A stretch of 64,000 nt of DNA, from NCBI GenBank assembly GCA_019722365.1, contig JADFUC010002372.1, forward strand, positions 310,001-374,000. The letters are read 5' to 3'. The notes under the pieces are model-generated. The model had not been told where the DNA came from. It worked only from the letters and a program-made list of their open reading frames with translations, and did not search any database. The first letter of the stretch is position 1. Each line of letters begins with the position of its first letter. Shown piece by piece: positions 1-13,665 of this stretch. The DNA is from Lithospermum erythrorhizon (Eukaryota; Streptophyta; Magnoliopsida; Boraginales; Boraginaceae). Made by a program: the position numbers and the translations under genes.

Positions 1-1990
1 ATATTGGGGGGTTTGTTTTAGCTATTTGACAAGTAGATTTTTTTGATGCAACACTTTACTCTTAAAATAAACAAACCGTGATATTTAGTTTACAGTTGTT
101 ATTCTAGATTTTGATATCTTTACATTTCATTTTGTTTTTCTTTAATTGTGCGAGATAAAGAATTTTTAAAGCGACATGGGAGGGAGTATAGTATTTATTT
201 TCAATTTGCTTCAGTGTAACATGATGGTTTGTTGATTGAATCAATTATATGCATTATTGACTGAAAGACTCTGATTGTTAATTTGACCCATTGAAAATTA
301 GACTTCAACTATTTCTGAATATAGTTTCCTTTGATAATTATTAGTAAAGACCAGTACTTAAAATGGGAGAAACGTTGCTGATACATTTAACGTGTTATCT
401 ATAGAATTAGTCATGATATGTAGTTTTGAATTGTAAAAGCTGAGTTTTAGTTTTCCTAAAACGAGTTAGTTGCCCTTTGCCTTTTTAGTGCAGCTTCGTC
501 TCTTAGCATCTACATAATATTGGTTTTCAGTTCTGCATTTTTGTTCCATATTCCCATGACTCTTGAGTTAAAATGTATGGGACCAGAGTAGACGATGTGT
601 GTTTGTGCAGTGGAAGGAATTACTAGTTTATACTTGCCAGGGAAGTCACCACCAATTAAGGTGGTGATGATGTTCTAGTTGGCCCAGGAGTTTAAACTTT
701 ATTATTCAGATTCCTTAAATTAATAATATTTACTTGAGAACTATGTGTGTATAAGATAATTGTGAACTAGAGGTTCGCCTGGCCTGTATCTAATTAGCTC
801 TCCTGGTTTTTGTTTCCGCTGGCTTGTCATTCAAGGCACACAAGGTTTCAGACTGAGTTACTATGTGAGGACATGGATTCCTATATTCTTGGCAGAATAG
901 CTGCAGTGCTTGCTGGGTCTTAGATATTGTCTTGGTAATGTTTATAGTGAGGCTCATTCAGGCCCCCAGTTTAACAGGATGGGTACAGAGTGGGATATAG
1001 GTTGAAGATCAGAAATTTGGATGCATTGTCGGCAAGAAAAAAGCAAACCACGTACGTAAAAAGGTTCCTGCCTAAATCATTTGAGACATAGCAGGTGTAC
1101 TGCAGTTTGCGCTTTTCCATGTGAACCCTGTTGAACCACCAACAGACCAGAAATTTATCAATTGCCAATGGAGCTTCGAAAAGGAAATTGGCCGAGCAAA
1201 AGGAATTCATTGTGTGAAACAATTATGAAGGAGGAGGTTGAGATGAATCAATGGAGATAAAATTTGAGAGATTTAAATGCTGGGGAGATTTTTTATGGTG
1301 GGTTAACCTGTAATGAATTGCATGGTTCTCAACTAACATTACATTTCCTATGAAACTGGGGGTTTATTATGTGTTGAATTCTACTGCTTTTACATAACTG
1401 TTCATGGGTAGTCTTATTTCATATTGTTTGAAATGAAAGTCGTGCAGAGCTGTTCCAGAAGAAGGCCAGGGGTTTGAGCTAATTAGGTAAAGCTATCTAG
1501 GCACTTGATTTCATGACATAAGTTTGCAGTGTGTGCTATCTCGAATTCTCGATAAGTATCACTGTCTTGTTTGTTTGCCAATGCATGCACATAGAAAAGG
1601 AGTACAATCTTCAATTTTTTTTTCTTTATGAGAATTACTCTATTAAAATTTGTATCTTAGATGATCTTTGTTTGATTAGATGGAGAATATGAAGTTGACA
1701 TTTTGCCTTCCATTTAGGCATTTACATTTTATCCACAAATGAAAATAGAGGTTTGTGCTTTTGTGGTTTGGCGGTGCAGCTGTTGGCAGGATTTGTCATT
1801 CACTAAACCAGAGAATCCATATTATGTCATGCTACTATTCAGTTCGGGATCTTGGGTTTTTTTTTAAACTGTCAATTGAAGGATTCTCCTAAAGGCTAAT
1901 TGCAGTTAATAATTTAAGGTTGTTTGGGCCAAGCTACGATATTTTCCTGTTTAAAATAGGCTGATGGATAAAAACGTTGATGCGTTTCAG
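1..1990. other. Non-coding DNA at left edge
   Basis: AT-rich sequence with no reading frame that looks coding; the longest open stretch (971-1222, minus) has no family likeness. If the exons at 1991-2271 are real, this may be intron of a gene that starts left of the window. Confidence 0.4.
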
Positions 1991-2271
1991 TCAGCCTGCA
2001 ATCTATATAATAACACAACTGTCCCCTGATACGAAAAAGCCTCTACGAGGTATGAACATTTGCTTCTCATTTTGCAGCAAGTGTGTGCATATGTTCAACC
2101 TACATATTCAAGATTGTTACTACTTTGATCATCAAGTGACAATGTAATCTGTTTTTATGACTTTTTAATTACTAAGATTTTTGCTAGGCATGTTTCTCTG
2201 GCGCAGAGTTTGATTTCAGAGCGGCAAGCCGGGATAGTATGCAAGGGCAGGGACTTCAAGAACCTTACTAA
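1991..2271 (+). CDS. Possible last two exons of a gene entering from the left
   Basis: Two short segments join in one frame. The first (1991-2049) follows a TTTCAG acceptor and ends at CGAG before GTATGA. The second (2207-2271) follows GGCGCAG and ends at a TAA. Joined, they read QPAIYIITQLSPDTKKPLR and then EFDFRAASRDSMQGQGLQEPY before the stop, polar and low-complexity like many plant nuclear-protein tails. The intron would be 157 nt. No family is recognised and no upstream exon could be found, so this rests only on splice signals and frame continuity. A competing acceptor at 2187 would give a shorter, different tail. The call could be chance. Confidence 0.3.
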
Positions 2272-5200
2272 CCCCAGGGCATGAACAAAAGTTTTCTGCT
2301 TGTTCAATCTGGCTTCTATACATGTTTCTGGTCATATCTTTATTATGGTGATGAACTGATGATGATTAAATGAAAAAGAAGATAGAAATACAACTTTAGA
2401 AGTACATTTTTTATTTGCTGTTGCTTCATTAAAACCAATGAAGGAATGTTGAAGGAAATTGTTTTATTTCCTTTTTTTTTTTCTATATAATTCAAGATTC
2501 ATAAGCCTTAAATTACCGCTCAGTAAGGAAAATTTAAAATCTTTGACCTAGCTTCAAATCAACAAACTTCATTTCATTCCCTCTCATGACTGTGGATATT
2601 AATTAATACAAAATTTTTAATACTTTGTTTCTTTTTTTTAAATGAGGACTTTGGTTCTTATAACAAGTGCATGTTAGGTGGCTTGGTGGCGTAATAGGCT
2701 TTTGCAAATCGGCGCCAATTAAGTAAGCGTATTGAGGCAGTTTGAACTCACGATTAGAGGCTCCTTTTCTTCCTCTTAGAGCACTTGGCCAGATTGTGCT
2801 TTCTTAAATTACCCCAGTAGGTCCGGTCGGTTTGGGAACGGTTTAGTTTCTCTTAGAACTAGTAGGTTGGTTTGGTTTTCGTTTTGGGGACAGTGGAGTT
2901 TGATTACAGCCGTCTTGAGCTGGCCCAGTCTCAAACTGGATCTGAATCTATGTAAGTTTCAAATTTCAAGCTTGGATTAATTCATATGATTTTACGTCTG
3001 AATAATGATTAGAGTTAAATGTGATTTTTAAAGATGTGTGGGCGTGAAAGAATCTTCTAGGGGAATCTTGGGAAAATTCGTGAGGTTGCAAGTCACATAA
3101 TTTGAACTGAGAGTACTCAGATCTGCTGGGGCACAAATCGGTTCGGGTTCGATGGATCGGTGGAGTTTTTAGTTTTTTGTATACACATGCCCCTAGGTGT
3201 CACTGTCGCTTTCTATTTCATTTAAAGTGGAAGATAAGGTATTTTTCAAGCTTAAATAACAATTTGCCAGATTCTTTCATTTTAAGTGCAGAAGTGTCAT
3301 AAATCTACAAAGGGAGCACTCATTTGTTAAGAAATTAAGGTCCAATGCCAATTTCGTTTATCACAATACATACCCTCTAATCTATCCTTTTAGTATATGT
3401 ATTGTAACTTTAACGCTTTTTAGTATATGTTAAGTAGCTACAGAATATTTCCTGATTATAGTTACAGGAATTTTAAGTACTTTAAGGTTGTACATCTCAG
3501 GGTGCAGTGCTTTAAGTAATGAGGAATGGATCGGTAGAATACACTCTTTACTATCAATTTAAGTGACCAATTTTATATTCAAAATAAAATTAAGAAACAA
3601 TGATTTTCCAACAAGCATGTCAGCATCACTCAGATTATTCGTGGGAATTAATAGAGCCGAGGGCCTCTGATAAAACTTGACAAACTGATACCGAAACAAA
3701 TGCGAGGGAAGTGAAGCAGATTGCAAGCGAGGCAGTTACAGCGAGCGAGGCAGGATGGGTCACCGTTTACAAGCGCTTTCAGCAAAATCTTCCTCGGTGC
3801 TAAGGACGGCTGTGTGAGAGACGTACAACGAAGGATAAAAAGCAAAGTCCGAGGCCGCTGCTTGGTATGAGCCGTCCGGCCAGACAGCCTCTAGAGCTTG
3901 AGGCCTCAGCAGACCAATAGAAAAGCAATGGAAAGAGATGGGCTCTACGGCTGGGATTTTTTGTGGTGTGTTTCTTTTTTGATTTCTTGTGTTGGCCCCA
4001 GGCGATGGATGGAATTCGACAATATCATGAAACAGCTAGCAAAGGTTTCGCACACATTAAGATTGCACTAAAACACCCTTATTGAGCAAATAAAAAAGCG
4101 TGTCCCCATGGCCCGATCAGGTGTTCAGAGTTTGAAATGTACCAAGGCAGAACTCGGGCCCCTGGTGTTTCGACTCTAATTTACTCTCCGGATTCGCCCC
4201 CCATAGCAGGCGGAGTGAAGCATTAAATGAGTGGCTTGCTTAATGACTAAAGGCACACTATAGCGCTGCTATAAAGAATGTCATTTCTCAAAGCATTAAT
4301 GTGCGCGCGTTTTTATGGTTTCGTTAATGAGACAATTTTTTGGATTGTATTATTTCCCCAATATTGCACCATATCCAACAATCCATGCATATATAAGTGG
4401 AAAGAGGATGATGATGATGATAAAAATTACAATGGTGTTGATCTCATTGATCTTGAAGCCTTTTTTAATTTTAGAAGAAGTTTATAATAGCTATTGCTCC
4501 AAATTACACCACCACCCAAGTATGTCGGGATGTATGAGGATGGTTCATATTGTTGTTTGTTTTACATTTTAGTTGTCATCCAGTGTAATTTTATTTAAAC
4601 ATATATTATTTTTGCCATACTATGAACACTCATTTGATTTGCTACTTTTATATATGCTTAATTTAAATACATACCGCTTTAAATAAGAAAAAAATTTACT
4701 ATAAAAATGATAATAAAGGTTACAAAGTTGAGCTGTACAAAAGCGTCTAATATATTACTTCATATATTTTATTGACATGCTTTCTGCTACATACTTTGTT
4801 CTGAAGTTGAAGTATTAAAAAACCAGCAGGTGGTTGAGGATGTTTCAAGCCGCTCGTGTCAGTCGTGTGTTAATTTGTGAGTGCTTATTTTCAATGTTCT
4901 AAAACATTTAATACGTTGAAGATATTTTGCACTATTAGTGTAATAAATGCAACACAATATTGAAACAAGGACACAAGGCAAGTGTTTCATTCCAATTGCT
5001 CAATTATCGGAAAAAATTCCAATCGCTCATTACTCCCTTGTACGAATGACAAAGCAAACAATGAATTGGTTCATTCCTAAACAGAAGCGTTAAATGCTGA
5101 AGACAAACGTGGCATCTTGTTTGATACAAATACTCTGCTAAATGGTAAATCCTATTTTTCAAAAACCAGGTATGAGATAATGAAATTCTTTCCGTTTTAT

Positions 5201-5420
5201 CCTTATTGAACGCATGAAAAATAGGCTCGATATGCTAACAAATATATATATATATATAAATAGTGTATTGAAATATAAGCTAATGAACTACCATTAAAGA
5301 TTAATACGATTGGAATGAAAGCTAATAACAGGCATGTATTGTCCTATCTGCGTTCGATGTATTATCGATCAAAAATCATTTCTTTTTTAAAAATTTAAGC
5401 GATCGTGCCATGTGTATGAG
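2272..5420. other. Gene-free stretch with a GC-richer patch
   Basis: No supported gene. A possible tRNA-derived SINE lies near 2679-2850. The patch 3640-4270 is richer in GC than its surroundings and could be an old promoter or repeat, but no coding frame is convincing. A short (GAT)n run at 4408-4422 makes the local open frames look acidic or Met-rich and is not evidence of a gene. Confidence 0.4.
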
Positions 5421-5429
5421 TGGCGAATA

Positions 5430-6900
5430 TACTTAATAATAATGTTACAAATTTTAAGAATTGAGAATTTATCTTTAAAGAAAGAATATTAATGTTTTTT
5501 AGAATGTTAAAGTTAGTAATTATTTATGTAAGTGATATCATGTCAAACTTGTTGTTTACATATTTAAAATATCAAGAATATAGCCAACAATAATGTTAAA
5601 CTTATTGTTATTCTATTTTAGTTAATGTGTATCTAGATTAATTTTGTGTTAATATTAATACATATACTGCAATAAATATTAAATTAATTAAGTAAAATTA
5701 ATTATGTATACTTATGTCAAATATCTTAACCCAAAATCGGGCCCAACTCATCTAACAGGCGTTCACATTTGAACTAGGAGTGTGGGGCATGTGCTAAGTT
5801 TGGTATATCGAAACCACGTACTCTATGTATTCCATAGCATAATAATAGTTGTCGGCGTATGAATGTGTAGTCATTTCGGTTGAAAACTCCTATGTGCTAT
5901 CACAATTTTAACAGACCACATATAACATACACTCGATAATATATTAGAACACACGTAGTATGTGCTCGATATACCAAATAACACGCCAGTTAAAGTAGCT
6001 TGTTGATTTTTTTTTTTTTTTTTTTATATTTGACATGTATTCAACATAATTAATTTAACATTCATTATTATAAATTGGGAAAAAAGAGTTACACTATATC
6101 AATTCTCGACATTAATAACTAAATTTAATAAATTAACACTAATTTTAATAACATATAACAAACACATTTATATATTTAGAATGTCAAGAATATTATGTCA
6201 ATAATATTAAACTTATTGTTATTTATTCTTTTTTAATGTTTACAGCATCTTTATTTATTTTTTGTGTGTGTTAATATGTATCACAATAAATGTTAAATTA
6301 ATTATGTTGAATATTTATGTCAAATATTAATATAAAAAATCAGGCTCAAACAAAACTGGAACATGCACATTATTCCGGGATAAACGCATTGGAAGTAGGC
6401 TAATGTGGAATCGCGCAGTATACTTGCGGCACATGTAGCTGCGCATTCAAAATATTATCGAACGTGCTCATGCATTCCAATTTATTTTACTAAATTATTA
6501 TCTTAATGTTAATAATTTTAAATTTTGATATTACTTTTAAGAATTTTAAATTGTTTAATGTTTATCTTTCATCTTAATAATGTTAAGAGTTAATATTTCA
6601 ATTTTTTAAATCTTTAATGTTAATGATGCTAAAATTTAATTTTATCATGTTAATAATGAAAAACTTATTTATGATATCATGTTAAACTTATTGTTTACAT
6701 CTTTGGAATGTCAAGAATATTGTGTCAATAATATTAAACTTATTGTTATATTTTTTGTTAATGTTTATCTCGAATTATTTTGTGTTATGGCATGTAGCGC
6801 AAATAAATGGCTAAGTATTCATGTAAATTAATTATATTTAAGACCACTTTATGTCAAATATTAATATAAAAATCGAGGCTCAAACTTCATTGTACATGTG
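5430..6900. repeat. Three degenerate direct copies of an AT-rich repeat
   Basis: Three stretches share the same ordered landmarks. Each has a CTTATTGTTAT block (about 5599, 6211 and 6738), then GTTAATGT-like text, then TATGTCAAATAT (about 5714, 6318 and 6850), and each ends in a G(G/C)(C/T)TCAA-like motif. Spacing between copies is about 604 and 533 bp. Copies two and three are closest. No coding potential was seen. A tandemly duplicated non-autonomous element or decayed satellite is possible. Confidence 0.6.
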
Positions 6901-6995
6901 TTCAGAAATACACACATTAAGAGTAAATAATGTATGTAATAATAATGTAAATAGTGAAAATTGTTATTAAATAATAATGAAAATAGTTGAGCGAC

Positions 6996-8530
6996 TTAGT
7001 AAAGGTGTAATTTGATTGTTGTAAATCGAGCCAGCGTCTGGAGTGAATCCACAGAATTTAATGTAAAACCTCGTGAACAAAGGGTTTTGAGGGAAAATAG
7101 ACCAGGAATTCCAATGTTCACAAAATTAAATTTGGGATTTGAGGCTAAAAATTCAATTTTGTGGGATAAGGAAGCCAAACACACAGGGGCTAAAATGTAA
7201 GGTCTAAAGTTTCGGGGTTCAAAATGAAGACTCAAGAAATTATGGGGATAAAAATAAAGCCTCACAAGGTGAATTAAGGGTCAATATGAAAAGATAAGTG
7301 ATCACGCAGAGAGTCGCCAAGCTACGTCGAGCCAGTATTGGCTTTAGAAGCCTATATAAATACTTTAAATTTAAATAAGACAACGCTCATGCACAGCTTG
7401 TCGAGGAAAATCTGAGGCGCGGCGCCAAAATTAAGTTAAATCTTTCGGCTTTGATGGGCTGTAAAAGCATCGAGGCGACCAAAATATGCGCCCTAAAATC
7501 AAGATTACTAGCATAAACATGGGTAAATTCTTCAAGTTAGAAACAAAATCATTAAAGGAATACGTCTGAGTGATTTACCGAAATGACGAATATTCGGGGA
7601 ATAAAATTTAAATAACCTCACGATTATTCTTAAATCTTGCGTGAACGCTTTGAAAAATCACCGGTTTGATTCGTAGCGAGTTCCAAATGCTGAAGATCGT
7701 TGAATATTTGGTACTATAGGTTTGAGGCGAGGAAATCTCTTATTTCTCTTAAGACCTCTGTCAGGTGGTCGGTATCGTCAACCAAGGTTGGAATGATGCA
7801 CGCCATCACGTCATCCAGTACTGATGATAAAGGCTGTGGAAATTTGTAGTCTGAGCTAGAGCGTATGTTGAAAGCCAAATCCAGTCCTTTCTGACAATAA
7901 TTTCTTCCCAGGAGCGCTTTTATAGTCTGAGTTAAAAAGCGTCACGTTCTTGCTTGCCGGGCTAAATCCAATCCAAGGGGTAGAATGCAAAACTGGCCCT
8001 GACAGTTTAACAAAGACTCTTTAATAGTACAAGCAAAAGCGTCACGTTGCTTGACAGTGACTTCGCTTGTATCACTTTCAGTACGACTCGCGAGGCTTGG
8101 GTCGAATCAAAATCAAATACAAGTAGCATATTAACAACAATTTATTAAGAAATTACGCTTAAAGGTGAAGTCCATGGCTGTGTACACACTTACGATGGGT
8201 CAATTCGATACGACGTAGAGGAGATCGAGTGATCCAGAGACCAAATATCTGCCAAATCCCATTACTGACCACCGGGAATCGCTACTAAGAACCAGCTGGG
8301 GCAAATCCAATGAGACCGAGGATGCATGTCAGAATTTCGTCGTAGAGCTCTCTGCCCGACAGGATCAGCGATCCACCTCCGTCGAGCTCGAGTCGGGCTG
8401 GTCAATGAGCTCATCTAGAGCTCACTGTGAGGGTAAGTCAGGTCAATGCGAATCGTCGATAGGCGGCAGGGATGTGGTTTGGACGTTAGATCACAGCCAT
8501 TCCCGATAAAGCGCTTGTCTGTTAAGGAAT
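6996..8530. other. Decayed LTR-like or repeat DNA
   Basis: The composition changes sharply from the AT-rich flank to mixed sequence rich in CG dinucleotides. A TATATAAA promoter-like motif near 7354 sits in the kind of context seen in plant LTRs. An AAAAGCGTCACGTT motif occurs twice (about 7935 and 8037). No retrotransposon protein could be read. The class is undetermined. Confidence 0.35.
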
Positions 8531-11500
8531 TTTAAAGCATAGTGAATTTTATTTTGTACCCTTTAAATAAATAATAATAATAAAATTCTCTTTTTGCATT
8601 ACTGTGATGTGAGCTCACTTTTAAATACTCTCGCGAGCACATGTAATGCTTGTTCAAAACATTATTGAGCAAATGCGCCATGTTGTGGGTAATTACATCA
8701 AATTTTTGAGTTTATTCAATGCACCATACATGTGTTCGGGTAGCCTGAAACGAGCCCATAATAATAGTGCATCTGCGTTAGGTTGTATTTTGAGCCGTAT
8801 TATATCTGCGGTCGTTAAAGAGATAAAGAGTGAAAAAAAATTATTATTTTGAAATTTTTTGTCTTTTAAAGAAATTTCGCTTGATCGTGATGCTGATTAG
8901 ACCAGAAGGTAAGCTCGGATGACATAATAATACCCAAAACGCTATATACCAGCCAAGATAGATGCTTATACGATTAATGGTCCATGAACCATAAGTAGAG
9001 ACGTAAAATAATCAATTGACCAAGTCATGATTCATGAACTCCACAAAAAAAAGGAACCATGTTTCATTCACATTAAACTCTTCCCAATTAGGATAGATCT
9101 TTATGTCACATTTTAGGAAAGTTATGGTGATCAATTAATCAAGAGGCATGTAGAAATCAATTACTTCGTATATGGACCATTTGTCACACTTCTCTGAATT
9201 CCAAAATAGGACAAAACGTAGATAGTAGGGCATGGTCACAGCAGGCGACCATTCTGCCTCTTGCAGCTGGCAGCATAATCCCATCTAGCACAAAAGAAAT
9301 AGAAGTACTTTTGTTGCAGTAAGCCTTGTTTCTTAGTTTCTAAAGAAAGCAACTGTCCATTTGTACTATTCTCTCTGATTTTTTTAATTGTCATCATATT
9401 AAAAAAATTGATTTAAAATAATTATCATTTTGAAATTTATTATAAATTTGAGGGATTGATTTTTTAACTTAATCATCTATATAATATATATATAATAAAA
9501 AGCTTAATCACAAATGCGATTCGTTAAATTAGTATTTGATTCATTAATTAAATATATAGCATAATGTCATTTATTAATTGATTTTAATTGAGCGAAAATA
9601 TTTAGGTTCTATTAAAAAATCGAAGTATGTCCATCTCTAAAATCTTGATTGTCTCTGCGTCTTTTGGGGGAACATGCCGTATTAAAGGTAGTTCAGTCCT
9701 TTAGCGAATGGGATGATATAAATAACGTGTGGCCTTGGGTGGGAGTTTCAACTTTCTTTTTATTGTGATCGTTTCAATTTTTTTTGTGGGGTGTGTGTGG
9801 AGAGATATTGCGCCAGAGCATAAGAGGAAATTTGACATTTAGTGTCCTAAATTCATCATTGGCAGAATATTTCTAGCCAGTTTTGTCTAAATTAATTTAA
9901 TCCTCATTTTATGTCAATACTTAAGTAATTATTAGTTTAAAAATATTTTATTAAAAGGTAGTGTGGGAACACTATTTTCTAGAAGAAAATATTATCAACT
10001 AATGAGAATAAAAGATTGTAGTGATACAAAAGATGCATTGACAAATAGAAAATATTTTGATACAAAAAGTTGATCGTAAGCGATCGCTTATCACGTCTAC
10101 GGAGAGAGTAGTTAGTTGTAAGTCCTCCTTCAGAATCCTAGGTTTATAACAAATCATCATACTCACTCCATCTCATTGGCATTTTTCTACTTTTTGGCAA
10201 TTTCAAAATTAGATTATTTTTAGTTTAAAAAATAGAGGAAAAAAGTAATTTGTGAGACAAAAATTTATATTACCTAAAATTTTATGCAAAAATAAAGTAC
10301 ATTAACTTAGAAATTAAATGGGATAAAGAGAGTATATATTTTTAACACATTTTATTGTCACTCTTGTACTCTTTAAAATATTTTATTGGTGGTCACTCAT
10401 TATATAGTTGTTTCAAGTCAAGTACATTTGACTTAGGAATTATTTGTAATGCATGATAATCCTGAAAAGAAGATGTGTATTAATGGTATGAATATATATA
10501 GAATAGCAATCAAATATTTTTAATCTTAATTTATCATATTCCTCATTGAAATGGGAAAATTAAAATTTTAGTGGTAACAAAGAGTTGATGGACCATCTAA
10601 AGGAAAATAAAAATTATGCATGAAAACGACTTATTGTGCTTATACGGTTATACCCCACTTTTAAATTAAAATTTCAAATTTCTTACAATTTGTAATAAGC
10701 TAAGAAAAACGTCACTACATTAGGTGATAAGCATCAATGATCTATCAATTTGGCGTTTTAAAACTGTTTTTGATGACACTCAACAAATCTATTCAAATTA
10801 ATCTCATTAGATTAGTCCATAAAAGTTGGCTGAGTGAATCTGTTATGATGCAAAATATATTCTTAACTTATTTCATTCTTTTCTAGAGGCAAGGGGATCG
10901 ATGGTAGAGTATATTAGTATAATACTATTACAAATTAAAATAACAGTCACCATATTTATCTTTGTATGTGAACGTGTAAATGAATCATGGTTGGAGTGGG
11001 CATTTCTTTTTTTATTGTCTCATGATGTTCTTCAAAGTTATCTACTAGTACTTTTTTTATAAGTAAAAAAATAATTAGATTGGAAATAGTAATGGAGTTT
11101 TGTTATTTTCTTATGGAACCCTAAATGTTTAAAAGGAATGTCTTTTTTTTGCAATTTGCCCAGAAAGGTGGAGGATTCGAAAATTATCTCGTTCTTGTCC
11201 AACTAAATTTCTATAGTATAGTATTATATTATATAAAGAGGCGATGATGTGCCGTTCCGCGATTACTTATGGCGGAGTTCTTTTTTTTTTGCTTTGCTTT
11301 GCTTTTTTAGTATTCTTGTTTGTTTTTAATTGTACAGCTTTCGTAGTGATTGAATTTCAAAACTGTTCGCTCAAAAGCTTTCATAATGACTTTTCGAAAG
11401 GCTTCAAATTGATGGCAAAATTAGTCGGCGATTAATTTTAGTTAAAGAAGGAAGCTACGTTCACGGTTGGCACTTGGTATTAGATCACGCGTGACGAGCT

Positions 11501-13665
11501 AAGATTTGGGGTTAATTTAGTCGTTTCATATCGTGGAAATGTATAAAGGCGCGCGCGCCTTGGCGTATAAATGTTACTCTGGCAGCGGCGTTCAGTCGAG
11601 CGGCGAAGATGCGCTCGACAATTTGGGTTCAATATGAACTCGTTCTCGCAGCTATCGATTGAAGTCTTGAATATAAATGTTCTGCTTAGCGTTCGTCGAG
11701 CAGGCCCGAAGATCTCACCACTCACGGCTGTGATTTAGGTTCAAGGCTAATTCATTCTACTAGCGCTATCAATTGAGAGTGCTTGGCGTTCTGCGCCAAA
11801 CATCCACCGTAATTCTCATGACAACACAAATGGCGCATAATGTCTAATAATCAGCGTTAAATGCCCGTGAGAATCGACAAACTTTTTGACTCCATCATGA
11901 CCTCCGATCTCCTACCATAAATGAGGGGAACAAATGAGAGGTAAACATTGCGAATTGGCTGAAACCCGATGCATAAGCTTCGAATAGCCTCTAATCTTGC
12001 ATTCCAACACATTTCGCTGTCCGCATGACCCTCTGGCATAGATATTACCGATTGGAAGGATCAAGATGAGCATCGAGGAGGGGGTGGGACCCGTTTATGA
12101 GGTTCAAGCTGGAGCTACAGGTGTGTGAATTGAGGCAGGAATAGAGAGAGCAAATGGGCTTTCTTTCGGGGCCATTTCAGTAGAACTAAATCGCACCATT
12201 AACAAATTCAGCGTAGTTTGGAAATCTAAAGAGGGCACCAGATTGGCAGGAGATGATATTGAATAGGAGAATAGTATAGGCTTGCATCTCCTCGTCATCG
12301 TACTATTTTTTTTCTTCGGGTTTGATACCATGTAGTCAACCCGGCAAGCATAATGATACTAATGATTGATGAATGAGGAAATAAAAGATTGTTGTTGGTG
12401 AAGTCTTGAGAAGTTGGCTTGATAATAGTTATTAACCAAGCAAGCATTAATACAAAACTGCCGAGTGGAAGTGAGAATATTGGAGTGGTTCTGCATCTTT
12501 ATTAGTTCATGTTGCCCTCAATAATGTGGCTACCAATAAGCTAGATGGAAAAAGAGCTTACTTTTCAGCTTTTCTGATTGTTAATTCAACAAACCGGTTT
12601 CCTGAAATATATCATCCCAAACACTTGGAACCCAAATTGTTGAGTAGAATTTTGATGTTCGGCGAAATCACAGAGAATTTGTTGCCATGTTGGCTAAGCT
12701 CGCATACATTTTGCGATATGAAATGGCTTCAAATTATAACGTAGTCACGTGGCAGACGAGGTGCCAACGGAAATCTAGAGTTCGCAAGGAAAAATTAACG
12801 TCGGGACTAATTTTGCCATCAATTTGAAATTGGTGGTGGAAAAAGGAAAAGTCGTTAGCGAGGATTGAGTGATGGAATGGAATGCGGATGAAAGTTGGGT
12901 GATAGTTTGCCGCGCTGGCGCATTTATAGGTATTATCAACTCTGAGTAGAAACTTGATAACTTGCGTCTTTCTCAATTATTTAATGAAATTTCTACAAGA
13001 TAATATTTTATTTTTGAGTGCGTCACAGGCTAAAATTAATAATTAGTGCTTTTTAGTTCTTTTTCAATTCAATTGTTTTTACTGATGCGTTATGCATTCT
13101 TGTAGAAACTCGATAAAGCCATCTTTGATTATTTAATAAACTCTGCTAATATATAATATTTTTGTTGGGCCATTCAGGGGATGAAGGTCTTTAAATTAAT
13201 AATTCTTTATAAGATAATATATTTTTAATAATTTTTATAGGCCTTATAAAATATAAATTAATAATTAACATATCACTACGTATTATATGAATGATTTACC
13301 TCGTCTTTTAAATTTTCTTGTGTGTAAGAAGCTTACGGTGTTGTCGCTTTAATAAGGTGAAAGTTGAAGATTAACGAATGGGCAACCGTTTTTGATATCT
13401 ACGTCACGTAAATGTATTGTATAATAATTAAGTAGAAGTTTGAAGGTGTTTATAAATTGAATATTATTTTTACTATACAAATTATTAATTTAATAATGTA
13501 ACAATTATTTAAGCCCAATGTTGGTGATTGTAAATCTTTAATGATAAATAACCGATTAGTTAAGGTATTGATGAGGTGAGGAGAGTCTAAAATTATGCGA
13601 GATGTAAGATAATGCCACTATAAAGGGAACGACACTCATGGAGCTTAACTTTAAATCAAATCCTC
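8531..13665. other. AT-rich intergenic DNA without recognised genes
   Basis: Mostly AT-rich DNA with microsatellite-like runs. 11440-12400 is less AT-rich and holds open frames on both strands (for example 11480-11725 and 12104-12331, minus) with no recognisable domain. A 16-bp perfect palindrome of alternating GC lies at 11546-11561. 12526-12744 is open on the plus strand but has no family likeness. Confidence 0.4.

Noticed and set aside
4278..4572. Small proteins with poly-Asp or poly-Met
   Set aside because: The runs come from a (GAT)n microsatellite read in two frames.
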